A stretch of DNA of 64,000 nucleotides from Lingula anatina (taxonomy: Eukaryota; Brachiopoda; Lingulata; Lingulida; Lingulidae), in contig NW_019775875.1 of the NCBI RefSeq assembly GCF_001039355.2, forward strand, positions 47,958 through 111,957. Direction: 5' to 3'. This document shows, piece by piece, positions 1 to 10,435 of this stretch. Under the pieces are notes generated by a model. That model searched no databases. It was not told the origin of the DNA and saw only the letters and a program-made list of their open reading frames with translations. A program made the position numbers and the translations under genes. Position 1 is the first letter of the stretch; each line of letters opens with the position of its first letter.

Positions 1-20
1 CCCCCCCCCCCCCCCCCCCC
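1..20. repeat. poly-C homopolymer at window edge
   Basis: Twenty consecutive C residues open the window. Similar C/G runs occur at 24007, 44644, 46925 and 47020, so this is either a genuine feature of the genome or an assembly edge. Confidence 0.9.
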
Positions 21-1097
21 AGGGGCCTTGCAATTCAACCATGGAGATTAGCTTTTATCCATTAAATGGAGCATGTAGAGGCAGAGATACCATTACGGGA
101 TTTAGTAGTCTTGATTTCATGTAGGGTGTGCCATATTTGATTTGGGATCAGTAGATCTGAGCATCATTTGTTCTGAATGGGCTCTTAGACAAATTGGACA
201 GAATAATGGATAAGTCAACGGATGGAGAATACAGTATGTAAGGGAACACATTTTGGAAGGTAGTTTGTGCAAATATCAACTGCAAAGCAACTTATTGTTA
301 AGCCTTTTATTGTTAAGGCTTTTTCACAATATATATTATACGCTGCTTTGTATTCTATGCATTCTAGACTGGTCCCAACATGTGATTACTGTTTGGGCTG
401 TTGCTCCCTCTCACAAGGTCACTTTACTGTTTGGACCAATTAAAATTAATTTGGTCACCTGGGGGTTCACTAAAGTGACCCTCTTATTTAATAGCATAGT
501 TATTAATTAAGTCAATTTCTTAATTATGCATGTTTCAACAAAGACCAGTGTATCTCACACTGCGTAAACACAAGATGCAAACTTTTATTTTTTATCTTAA
601 ATTAACACACCTACTAAGAACACAACCTTCATAGATTTTGGTGTAAAGAAATGAGCAGATGAGCAGAAAACGGAACCAACAGGTAAATATTTTTATTTAT
701 AAAAATTTGAAAATATAAAATAACCAGATGGCATTCTGACAGTGCAGACCTCCACTTGAAAAAAAGTGCTTGATAAATTAATAAAATAAAACTCCGCCAA
801 GAACAGTCTTACTGGAATGTTAAGGTCCTGAGATGTCCTTGGTCCACATTTGACCTTTCAGTCACTCAAGGTAATCAAGCAAGGCACAGAATGAAAGCCT
901 ATAAATGATTTCCTGTATAGTGTTTAACAGTAACTGTGCCTTTATGTGGCAGTATTATATGGGCCAAGCTCATTTAAAAAGCAACATCAAAATAAACAAT
1001 ACTACAGTTGATAACTATTTAATAACAGATTACTTTACAAAAAAGAAAGTCTTATTTGAAAGCTTATTGATGTCCAAAAATGTTCATTTCCAATTTA
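21..1097. other. no gene seen
   Basis: AT-rich sequence with only short open frames that lack codon-like composition, splice context or recognisable domains. I see no RNA gene or repeat here that I can support. Confidence 0.5.
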
Positions 1098-1284
1098 TTA
1101 AAATACTTTCTGAGCAACTAAGTTACCATGTACACCTCCCAACCAATTCTTCTTGGTTGTCTGATAATTTGAAGGTCTGAAAGCTGTTGGGTTATGTACT
1201 ATCACTTCCCTTTCACATTGCCTACGTGGTAAGCCTGGATCTCCATACATCTCTTTGTATATCATTGAGATACTATACAATGTA
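1098..1284 (-). CDS. candidate 3'-terminal exon, unknown protein
   Basis: A minus-strand frame of about 61 codons follows a plausible acceptor (CTTCCAG at 1285-1291) and ends at a TAA at 1098. It reads as a basic, Pro/Arg/Asn-containing tail with no recognised domain. No upstream exon with a matching phase was found between here and 2533. It may be chance open sequence. I list it only because the acceptor and the amino-acid composition look coding-like. Confidence 0.18.
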
Positions 1285-2320
1285 CTGGAAGATATCTAGA
1301 GGAAGTTACTCTTGGGATGGAATTCAGATGGGAGGCATTTGCCTCAGCATCACAGGTAAGAAACTCTTCAGAAACACCTTGTACACTACTAATATGTAAA
1401 TATAGATACCAATCACCCTAAGCAACAGCAAATATATGCATGTATACAAGCAGGTTTTGAAACAGAAACGAATCAAATCTTCTCTAAATCCAGTTTCTAC
1501 TACTCAAATAGATTTAGTTGAGAAACATATTAACAATTTTGCATAAATTACATTTTCTGCTATCTATTTTCTAGATAAGCTGCATTTGTTTTTGAACAAC
1601 TAAACAGATGATTACAATTGTTATTGGAACTTGTAAACAAAACCCATTAAAAAGACAAATATTGTTATTTTAATTGACATCCTTGTTGATGACAGGATCA
1701 TTGTGTGCGTTTAAACATTTTGTACCCCTTAAATAAGAAATGGAGAGGGGATTTAATGATATATCCTGCTATTCTATATATGCATACTGCAATTGTATAC
1801 ATCTATAAAGGAATGTTTCCCTTCATGCTTCTGCATCACAATTTTAATCAAACACGAATGAGTCAAACAAACTGGCCGTTAACTATTCCATCCAAAGACC
1901 TTTATCAAAAGTCCATACATGAAATATTTTCCTGAAGGCTGAATGTTAATCACACTAGTACTTTTTTGTGCAAGTTCAACTTCTATTTTTTCCATGTTCT
2001 TGGTGTCAACTGACCTTCTCACTGATCTTGGGAGGAAAAGCATCTATTTGCAGAGAAAGCCCTGATTAACAATGCAATATTCCATTAGATAACATAGGAT
2101 TTATCTGATATGATATGATATGGTTCTTGAAACTGTTTATATAATAAATATAGTTCTCATCTGATATAACAGGTTTCAAAAGGTAAAATGTTTGTCTTCT
2201 TCTATGCTTTGCAGATTAAGAACACATGTATGTAAGGACAGCATTTGAATTTCAGCATATAATCATAACCTCGTCAGAACCACATATCATATCCAATGCA
2301 AACAGGAAAGTATAAATGTA

Positions 2321-2533
2321 CTAGTGTGCAGTATGTGTTCTGTTTTCAATTATCAGATCCATCAAATACAGCTCTGGCGTCATAAAATTCCGTCCGAATA
2401 CGATCATTACCAGCAGGAATAGAGAAAATATCACCAACAGTATTATACTGAACAAGCATGTGCAATTAGACCAAAAATGTGATTTCTCTTTTGTGTCACT
2501 CCAATGCCTTCTGTTTCCACTTCTCGGATCCAT
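2321..2533 (-). CDS. putative small single-pass membrane protein
   Basis: Unspliced 70-codon frame starting at ATG 2533 (minus). Residues 1-20 are polar and basic. Residues 25-46 form one strongly hydrophobic segment rich in I, L, V and F. A short polar tail with an Asn-Arg-Thr sequon follows and ends at TAG. The frame is open further upstream, but this ATG follows an AT-rich leader, and an NRF1-type promoter motif lies about 370 bp upstream on the same strand. I do not recognise the family. It could be a small integral membrane protein or a chance frame. Confidence 0.35.
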   Translation of the reverse strand: MDPRSGNRRHWSDTKEKSHFWSNCTCLFSIILLVIFSLFLLVMIVFGRNFMTPELYLMDLIIENRTHTAH

Positions 2534-2902
2534 TTTAAATGTGTACATTAACTTTGTGGATTGTTTTGAATAATTTACATGTCCTCCTCTTCTGAAATGG
2601 TAAAGTAAACATTTAACCACGCATAGTTGTACATTCAAGTAAGTCATATTTAATAATAAATTTCTACACTTGCACAGAAATATTAGCTGAACATTATTCA
2701 CCTCTCTACAATTAGCATCCTCTAGCTACCCACCGGTAACGGCAGAGGCATCCTGATTAAGTACAGAAGTGAGTTCTCAGTGTCTTCTTAAAACGCAAAG
2801 TACGAATTATTTGCCTTGTACAAAAGCCACCTACCCAAGACGAAATTTGTCTTCTTCGAACAGCACAGACAGGGAATAACAGGGCACAGGAAGAAAACAA
2901 AT

Positions 2903-2912
2903 TGCGCATGCG
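2903..2912. promoter_or_regulatory. NRF1-type palindromic site
   Basis: TGCGCATGCG matches the consensus for the NRF1 factor, usually found in TATA-less housekeeping promoters. An AGGAAG (ETS-like) word lies just upstream at 2888-2893. The site is about 370 bp 5' of the putative small membrane-protein start on the minus strand. Promoter function is inference. Confidence 0.4.
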
Positions 2913-3397
2913 TTACATTTACTGGCGATTCGGTGTACTGTAGGCCATGCCCTACTTATCTGCAGAAATATATCGTCTACGCTATAATTCCCTGGTTTAG
3001 GTATATTAGTCACATTATGTCTTAACGCATTTGTACATGACCCAAAGTCATATTTCTCTGTCTACGTACCGAATTACCTTTTCCAATTCTGACCTTGAGA
3101 ACGAGAAAAACTTCTCAAGTAAAAGCTGTGTAAAAGCAAGAAGTTACAACTGTTGTAGGCCTAACTCCTTGGTAAAAGTAGGGTCAATGTTCCGAATTTT
3201 AATGCATGTTCAGGTATGAGAAGAAAACATCAGGGAGACATGGGCGGTCCAAATGACTGAAACGAACCATTATTCATTAACTTTAAGTTGTTAAAATTAT
3301 TCAATTGGAAATGGCGCAAAACGATGAATTCACGAGCACGAGTCGAGAAATGGGAGGCCCTACAATTTGGCGCAAAGATTCCGTATGGCCTATAGTA

Positions 3398-3419
3398 GGC
3401 CTACATGTACATGTAGGCC
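3398..3419. repeat. 22-bp perfect palindrome
   Basis: A perfect palindrome centred on ACATGTACATGT and flanked by GGCCT/AGGCC. TAGGCCTA and ACATGTACATGT words recur elsewhere in the window, which suggests a genome-wide simple motif rather than a specific site. Confidence 0.6.
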
Positions 3420-3659
3420 CTATATAGGCTACATTTTACGCTTTTATGTCGACTACATTGTACAAGTTGGGAAAGAACGCACAAAAGGGATAGTTGTGGA
3501 GAACCCCTCATGAGCTGGGAGGGTAGGCCTATAGATTTCTAAAAAAGAATTTTTTTTCTGAAATTACGAGGCGCAACTACTTGGACCTCATGACTTGTCT
3601 ACAAACGGGCTGATGAGAAAGAATGCATGTTATACATAAATTAGATAGCCAACACCAAT

Positions 3660-4110
3660 ATTCATCATCATCAGCCTGATCCTCCGTATTTCGAAAATTG
3701 TCGGCACAGTCCATGGGTCAAGCCCCTCAACTGCTTTCTGTCAACTGCCGTGCTCGTGACCTCTATTAAACTTTTTCTTGTCCATTTTTGTATGTTGGTC
3801 TTTCAGTCCGAGATCCTCAAGAATACTGTCGTTCGTTCTTCTTTCCCACCACGAGATGCGTAACATATTCTTCGATAAATTCACATTTCATCTGCATCTA
3901 TTCGTTTTTCCTGCTCTTTTTTGATTACCCATCCTTCGCACCCGTACATCCTTCGCACCCATATCAAGCTCTTCCCTATTTTCACCATTGGACATTATAA
4001 CGTTATTGTGTCCAAGTTTCACCTTTAACGCCGTTGGGATACTTCTATCCTTCCAGATATTAACCAGTTCATTTGTTTTGGCCTTTGCCATTCCGATTCT
4101 CAATTGCCGA
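3660..4110 (-). mobile_element. decayed LINE (non-LTR retrotransposon) 3' RT fragment
   Basis: Read on the minus strand, the translation recalls the C-terminal region of LINE reverse transcriptases: an N-E-L-x-x-I-W-K-D-R segment at about 4070-4030, then, after frameshifts, a YGCE-like/KKEQEKRIDA stretch at about 3900, an RRTN-like segment and an I-L-E-D-L-G-L segment near 3825. Several frame changes and stops show it is a fossil. The clade (RTE-like or other) cannot be fixed by eye. Confidence 0.6.
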
Positions 4111-4361
4111 ACATTCTTTGTTGAATTTCCATCACTGGTTACTAAAACGATTTAAGTTTGATTTATAGTGTAACTACATGTAGGAACGTTGAATTTTGGT
4201 TGCTTTTCCAGCTTAATGGCTTAATTTGTCCATATTCTCGAGCAGACATACAATTTTGTAAAAAAAAAAACTAATTACGGAGATTATCTCGACCGCTCGT
4301 AAGACTCGTCGAGATCTGTTCTGCGCGTTGGCCTGAGGGCGACGCGTCGCTTTTACTTGCT

Positions 4362-4460
4362 AATAAATAAATAAAGCAAAAAATACATCTATAAAGATCA
4401 ACTTAAACTTCGTATAAAAGTTTTTCTTTATAGATGAAATTTTATCTTTATTCATTTATT
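4362..4460. repeat. imperfect inverted repeat (36-bp arms, 27-nt loop)
   Basis: The arm at 4362-4397 is close to the reverse complement of 4425-4460. Both are made of AATAAATAAATAAAG-like and CATCTATAAAGA words, and the loop has an inner AAACTT/AAGTTT stem. This is a short fold-back, probably a small repeat. No function is seen. Confidence 0.55.
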
Positions 4461-4509
4461 TATTTTTTCTTTTTATCAACAAGGTGATTAGGCCCATGAT
4501 AAAGCTTTT

Positions 4510-6180
4510 ATCTTGCAGAAATGTGCAATCGGCCCGACGACCTCATGCCATGGGGATATACTTTGTTGCTTGTAATTTTTAAAATGTTACAAATCATATG
4601 GTTAGTAGGATTCTTTTTCAAATGCTGCTGCACAACTGCAGAAGTTTGGCACGCGATCACACATACTGCACACATTAAGGCCAAAATCAGAAATCTCTTC
4701 AGTGACAAATGTCATATTGGCGTAGTATATTGGATTGATAGGTTATTGCTGTTTACAACTACGTGCATTCGTTTCCATAAAATGATGCTTATCAGCGTGT
4801 TGCTGAGTGGATTTTATTGTCAACACATAATAAAACTAGTTATACGTGTTTTAATTTCCAAATTTAAAAAGCCGTTTAACTTGAAAAAAATACGAAAGTT
4901 AGTAGTATTCACTGAGAAGCATTCTTGACAAAATAAAAGCGCTAGCGCTGAAGTAGGAAATATAACCTGACTGGACGGTGTTAGCCTATATTTGGTACAA
5001 GTAAATGCCCCTTTCTCCATTTCAATTTTCCTGCAAAATTTGAAAACAAAGGCAGTTTAAATTATAATGATTAAGAAACATTATTGAAGAAGCATCAATC
5101 AATCAATCAAACGCTATATATTTTAGTTGTTTGCAACTCGATGTTTCAAGTATTTATTGTTCCACTTTTTTCCATTGGACCAAGTGACGTGTCAAACAGC
5201 CTGAACAGAGACAGAAGATTTATAATAGCCATACTATTTCTTAAACCTGTCTACAGCTTGCCCAGTATTTATATTAAAAGTAATAATTATATCCCTCGAT
5301 AAATAAATAAATAGAATCCAAAATTGTATCGAGTTTCAAAAATAATGACCGCGATCTTTTATTCACCTATTTGCACATAATCTGCAAGACTGGTCGCTGA
5401 TTTTCCTAGATTATTTTGCTACTTGATAAAATGATATGAAATGAATAGCTGTTAGAATAAACTTGTTATTCATATGCACCATCTTGGTCCGTTATGAAAG
5501 TAACCTCCAATTAAATTTTCAGATGTTATTAACTGAATGTGTAAGGTTTGATTTGAGCAGAAAAAAAAAAAAAAAAACAGATTGAGCAAATATTTTGACT
5601 GTAATATCAAGTTATCATCAAAAATATATGGGATGATTTTTGGGAGGTCTTGTGAATTATATCTATAGCACTGCATCAATGTGAAGTCCACCCCATTCAA
5701 ATTGCATAGTTGGTAAAAAGTTGAAATGTTACGTCATGCAAGTGAACGGTGCTTGGACTGCATTAAATGACTATTAATTTGCCTAAATTGCCTAATAATT
5801 TGCCCAGTGTAGGTGTCCTTTTACAGTCGTAGTCTTGTACATATTAAATATCTATAACATTTCATAAAAACTCATGAGAAATAATATGGTCTAATTCATT
5901 TCTTAATATTTATTAAATATGACAAAAAAATACATGTATTATATCAATACAAGAAAATGCTCATGTTACAAAACTGGAATGTACATCTAAGAACTTTTTA
6001 ACAATGCAATACAAATAGGTTGTGCATTCTTGGCATGATATCCTTGGCCATATTTAACATTGTAAGTTTCTAAATAAATTGATAACAAAAAAATGCTGAC
6101 ATAATGCACTTGGTATGAACAATTGTATGACAAAATTTATTGACAATTGCAAACAACAAAAGTTTTAACTACCATTGTTA
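4510..6180. other. no gene seen; distal part may be elongase 3'UTR
   Basis: AT-rich sequence with a 16-base A-run near 5562-5577. Frames here lack a supported start or domain. From about 5880 onward the sequence may belong to the 3'UTR of the minus-strand elongase, whose stop lies at 6987. Reverse-strand AATAAA words occur here. Confidence 0.4.
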
Positions 6181-6395
6181 CCTCTGTCAAGGAGGTTATA
6201 TTTTTGCCTTTGTTGGTAAGTTAACTCAAAAGGATACGGGCAGATTTTAATTAAAATTTCCAGAAAAGTCAGAGAGTACCAAACTTACAACTGCTTTGAT
6301 TCCATTGATCCATTATTTAATTTTAATTGATTAATTAAAATTAGTAAATAATGAGAACTGAGCTACCTTGATGGAGGTCTGGCCTCTCTGAGTGC
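6181..6395. repeat. degenerate interspersed repeat with inverted ends
   Basis: Begins with CCTCTGTCAAGGAGGTTATA and ends with ACCTTGATGGAGGTCTGGCC plus CTCTCTGAGTGC, so the CAAGGAGGT/ACCTTGATGGAG ends are roughly inverted. I recall very similar sequence (CTTGGCGGAGGTCTGCGCTC-type) as an abundant repeat in many marine invertebrate genomes. This copy is diverged. Assignment rests on memory of that motif. Confidence 0.5.
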
Positions 6396-6986
6396 ATCTC
6401 TGTTTTAATCATGAATTGCACTGAGACAAAGGTAACTGCCAAAGATTTTGTTTGCTTGCATTTAACATCATAAAAAATATCATACAAGATAATTGTTCAA
6501 TAGACTAGATAATCTGTTCACAGAATTGACAAAGTTGCTTACATACATGAAGACATGTATGTTATTTGAAGACTTCATACACTGACACACTGGGCCCTTT
6601 ATTTCACCTACTCATCTCAAAAGCAAAGTCATGAACAGGAAGATGAAACATACCGCAAGAAGTTTTAAAAACAGGATTTTCCATTCACATAAAAAAGAAA
6701 TCATGCTATCCACTAATATTTAAAAATAATTATTGCTTACAAAAAAAATAAAACTAGTTTTATATCAATTAACAACAAATATTTCATAATGTAGAGGCTG
6801 CAATTGTTCACATAAAGTTGATCATGTACTTGACTGAGTTGTGCACAGATATCACTGCTTAAAATAACATGCAAGAGTTCCTGAACTTTAGAACTTGCAT
6901 TCACTATGAAAAAAATCTTTATGGGTATACAATACTGCAGCCTACAGTCAGCTAGAACATAAAGAATACTTCACAAAAGTGACATT

Positions 6987-9900
6987 CTACTGTTCTTTTT
7001 TTGATGCCATATGTCCATTCTTGATATATCCATTCTTCACGTGTCCATTTGTACTGTGACCATTTTGATTTATATGTCCTTCATTAGTGTCTCCCTTTCC
7101 ATTTGTATGCAGGGTTTTATACTGGAAAAAGTAATAATTCTTATAAGATATAGTATAAAGCTATGCTTTTTAAGATAGTACAACTGATTTGCATGAAAAG
7201 TTTATTAAATCAGGGATCAAGTAAGGGTCAATATGACCAGATATACATTGCTACTTTCTACATTGGAAAAAATTGTCCCTTTTCAAAAATTTTTATCACA
7301 TATATACACACATATATAAAGGGTATAATTTTGTAAATTCTGCACATGTTAAACATATAACAATTGTACATTTTGAAAAAATAACAATAAAAATTTCACA
7401 AATGTCAGAATTTTCAGTAATAATTGGTCAACTGATCATGAAATGCCCTTCACAAATGACAATGTATTCTTATAGATACAAACACGTGTTTAATTCTGTC
7501 TTGAAATACATCATATCTACCTGCTTATCTCGTTTGGATTTGATATAGGCATGGAAATAGAAGTTGAGGAAAAGGCCCAAAATTGAGCCTCCATAGAGAA
7601 TCAATGCCACCTGCATCCACAAGGGGAATGGGCACTGTAGGAGCAGTGACTGTGCTGCATGGGCCATGCCGACCACAAACTGTATCTACACACAGAAGAA
7701 ACAAATTGATTTAAAAATAAGTAAGCTTCTACACCTAAAATTACCTTGATGTTCTTTTTATGAACATATTCTTGTATGTAGAAGTTGAGGAAGAGTGCAA
7801 TTATAGTGGCCCCATATCCCATTGAAGTGTAGGTCATCCAGAGAGGGTATGTGCACTGAACATAAAGTGTTTGTACTGCATAAACCATCCCACCAAAAAA
7901 TTGGATCTGCAGAAAACAGAAACAAGCATGCAACCTTCACTCTTCCTGAACTCTCTCTATATTAATACCCCTAAGCGACTTAGACAAGCATTGTGCAAAG
8001 TGCAGTTGTGTTATTGAAGAATTCCTTAATGCTACAAGCTGTTTGGCATAAAATATAGTTAAAGATGTTAGTAAGAAACATAATGGTAAACCACAAGTTA
8101 CTCTTCATATCAACAAACATATTAATATGAAAGAGATATATATATATATATATATTAGATCCTGTAGCATACTGAAAAACATTCATGAAAATTATATGTA
8201 ACAAAGACATGCTTAAGTATAGTGTTATATAAAAATATGGACTTTACAAAATAATAATAATAATAATAACAGAAACATTCTAGAATGACTGCTTAATATA
8301 CCCAATTAAATAAAACATTTAAAGATCGAATGAAACAATTTCCATCAGACCTCCCTTACCAGCTGTAGTTTGGTGAGATACTTCTTCCACCATAAGTACT
8401 TCTGGTACTCTGGACCTAGGGCTGCAACTCCATAATATGTGTACATTACTACATGGATAAATGAATTGATCATTGCACCCATGAATGCTGAAAAGAAAAT
8501 GAGAATCTATCAACTATTGATTCACATAAGATCGTCTTTGCAACTTCATAAAATATGGATATAATGTGGGAAATCAAAATACAAAACAGTAATAAACTAA
8601 AATATAACTGTTAATTACTTAACGTACTTAATGTTCTCCAGAATTTTAAAACATAAGCTCAGTATTTAAATAACTGCGCATGCATGAAAAGCGCCCTGTT
8701 TGTAATAAACAAATGTTGAAATTGGCAAGGCCTGTCTGTGTTTACTGTCTGGTTGATTTGATTTTTCTTTCTTTTTTTTTTTTTGTGCTTTCTGGTGTCA
8801 TTTGAGAATGTTTATTGGAAATGTTCTGTGGGTTGTATGTATTAATATGTATTAAAAGGTAAATCCATCAGACTTGTCTTAGAATAATATTTACTTTGCC
8901 TTCATCATAAGGGGATTCCCATTGTATTATAGTGTTGGGTTTTGTAGGTTTTCGGCTAAAAAAAATGCCAAAGATCATCTTGCGGCCTGGTTCTCACATT
9001 GAGGCGAATTGTTTTCTTTCTGTGCTAAAAACATACACTTACATTGACCTCCTGCAACCCATTTTACACCGATCCACCATATTGGAAACATGGTGGCATG
9101 ATGGTATACATGCAAAAATGATACTTGATTGTTCTTCTTCCTCAGGACAAAGAAGATGGTATCTAGGAATTCAATGCACTTTGAGAAATAATACCACCAA
9201 AGGGCTTTAGCTATCTGAAAAATAAAGAAATTTGAAAGTGTTATGTAGTAATATGACAATGAATGTAAATTATACATTTAATGTACATTCTGCAACTTTT
9301 CAACATCAGAATTTGTGTTGTGTTAAATTCTGGAATATTATATACTCTCATAAATAGATCTTTGTGTACAGAATTTAAGTTCAGAAGCTAATGCTTTTCA
9401 TTATCTAGATAGAAGACCAAGTGTCTCAAAAATTACCTCCAATTAAATTCTTATGTTTTCAAAATTACTTCACATACCTGTACAAACACTTTATTGATGA
9501 AAACTCATCTCATGCTGCAAAACAAACGACTTACCCTCATTTCATCTGGGTCATATGAATAATTTACTGTTTGACATGAGTAGCTATAATTCAATTTCCA
9601 GGAGGCACTAAAAAGCTGAAAATATAAGAAAGAAAATATAGATAATCAGACCATTTCTTCATCACTATTGTTTTTACTTATCATGATGATGATAACAAAT
9701 CCTATAAAAAACAGTCTAAAACGTATTAAAAGAACAGACAAGTTAGATATATGCAAGCCACCCCCCCCCCCTCTCCCAAATTATTTATGCATGCTGTTTT
9801 CTGCATTTGACTTACCTCTGAGCATATGTGCCAGTTTAGTATAACCAAAGCTAGGTTGTATGAAAATATAGCCCATCTTAACTGGAAAGGTTCTCTATTT

Positions 9901-10435
9901 TTCATTATTTTCATACCACTCCATATTGAGAATAAGTATAAAACGACTAATCCCAAAGTTGGAAGAGGTGACTGCATAAGAAGCCAGTCAGCAACTCGTT
10001 CATCTGAAAATGTTATTGACATGACTTATTAAATGGGTTCTCAAAGTCAATATTTTTTTCAACATCATTTTCTCCTTTTAAGGAGGGGTAGGGGGGGCAG
10101 CAATAAAGCAGTTGTATCTCTTAAATTAAGAATTATCTAAATATAAAATCTCTTATCTTGTAAAAGAAGCAAGATTTTGTTGGACTTGGAGGAGTATAAG
10201 GTAAACAATTATGACAAACTAGCCAGTCTGGTGCAACAAAAACAAAGAAACAAACATAAAGAAAGTGACAGATGCTATCCACGGATATTTTTCTCTAAAA
10301 TTCTGAATAATTTCAGTGCAAATTCACCATATTTTGTAAACCCGCTTTGTTATACTAGTACATACCTGCAATAGATAAAGTCCATAGGTAACCTTCATAG
10401 AGATGGTTAAACGTGTCTGTTACCACTTCAATCAT
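6987..10435 (-). CDS. very-long-chain fatty acid elongase (ELOVL4-like) with duplicated exon 6
   Basis: Condensing enzyme of ER fatty-acid elongation, adding malonyl-CoA units to long or polyunsaturated acyl-CoAs. Coding exons (minus): 10366-10435, 9816-10003, 9535-9615, 9043-9214, 8360-8487, 7745-7906 (6A) or 7521-7685 (6B), and 6987-7121. With one copy of exon 6 the product is 311 or 312 aa, the normal family length. Motifs seen: KxxExxDT (res 125-132), HVYHH box (148-152) preceded by Gln143 as in PUFA-type elongases, NxxxHxxMYxYY (178-189) and TxxQxxQ spanning exons 5/6. Multiple membrane segments are visible. The Asn-Gly-rich tail ends in KKEQ, a KKXX dilysine ER-retrieval signal. [11 protein letters not shown] and WVAGGQ context favours ELOVL4. 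A second elongase lies head to head at 14059. Non-coding 5' exons probably lie near 12.3-12.7 kb. Confidence 0.93.
7521..7685 (-). other. ELOVL alternative exon 6B (55 codons)
   Basis: Acceptor TGTGTAG before 7685 and donor CAG|GTAGAT after 7521; phase 0 at both ends. It encodes I-Q-F-V-V-G-M, a Q-C-P-F-P-L-W-M motif (closer to the C-P-F-P-x-W-M of ELOVL4) and a last helix ending [10 protein letters not shown]. Only 59 nt separate it from 6A. Confidence 0.85.
7745..7906 (-). other. ELOVL alternative exon 6A (54 codons)
   Basis: Acceptor CTGCAG before 7906 and donor AAG|GTAATT after 7745; both boundaries are phase 0. It encodes I-Q-F-F-G-G-M, a Q-C-T-Y-P-L-W-M motif and a final membrane helix ending L-F-L-N-F-Y. 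About 25 of 54 residues match exon 6B at aligned positions. See the finding on mutually exclusive splicing. Confidence 0.85.

Noticed and set aside
4508-4708. Signal-peptide-like minus-strand frame
   Set aside because: It begins with TTG rather than ATG; the first ATG lies within the hydrophobic part and the plus-strand frame is equally open.
7745-7906. Exon 6A as a dead duplicate
   Set aside because: It has intact splice sites, open frame, preserved phase and the family-specific C-x2-P-x-W-M and F-L-N-F-Y residues, which argues for use.
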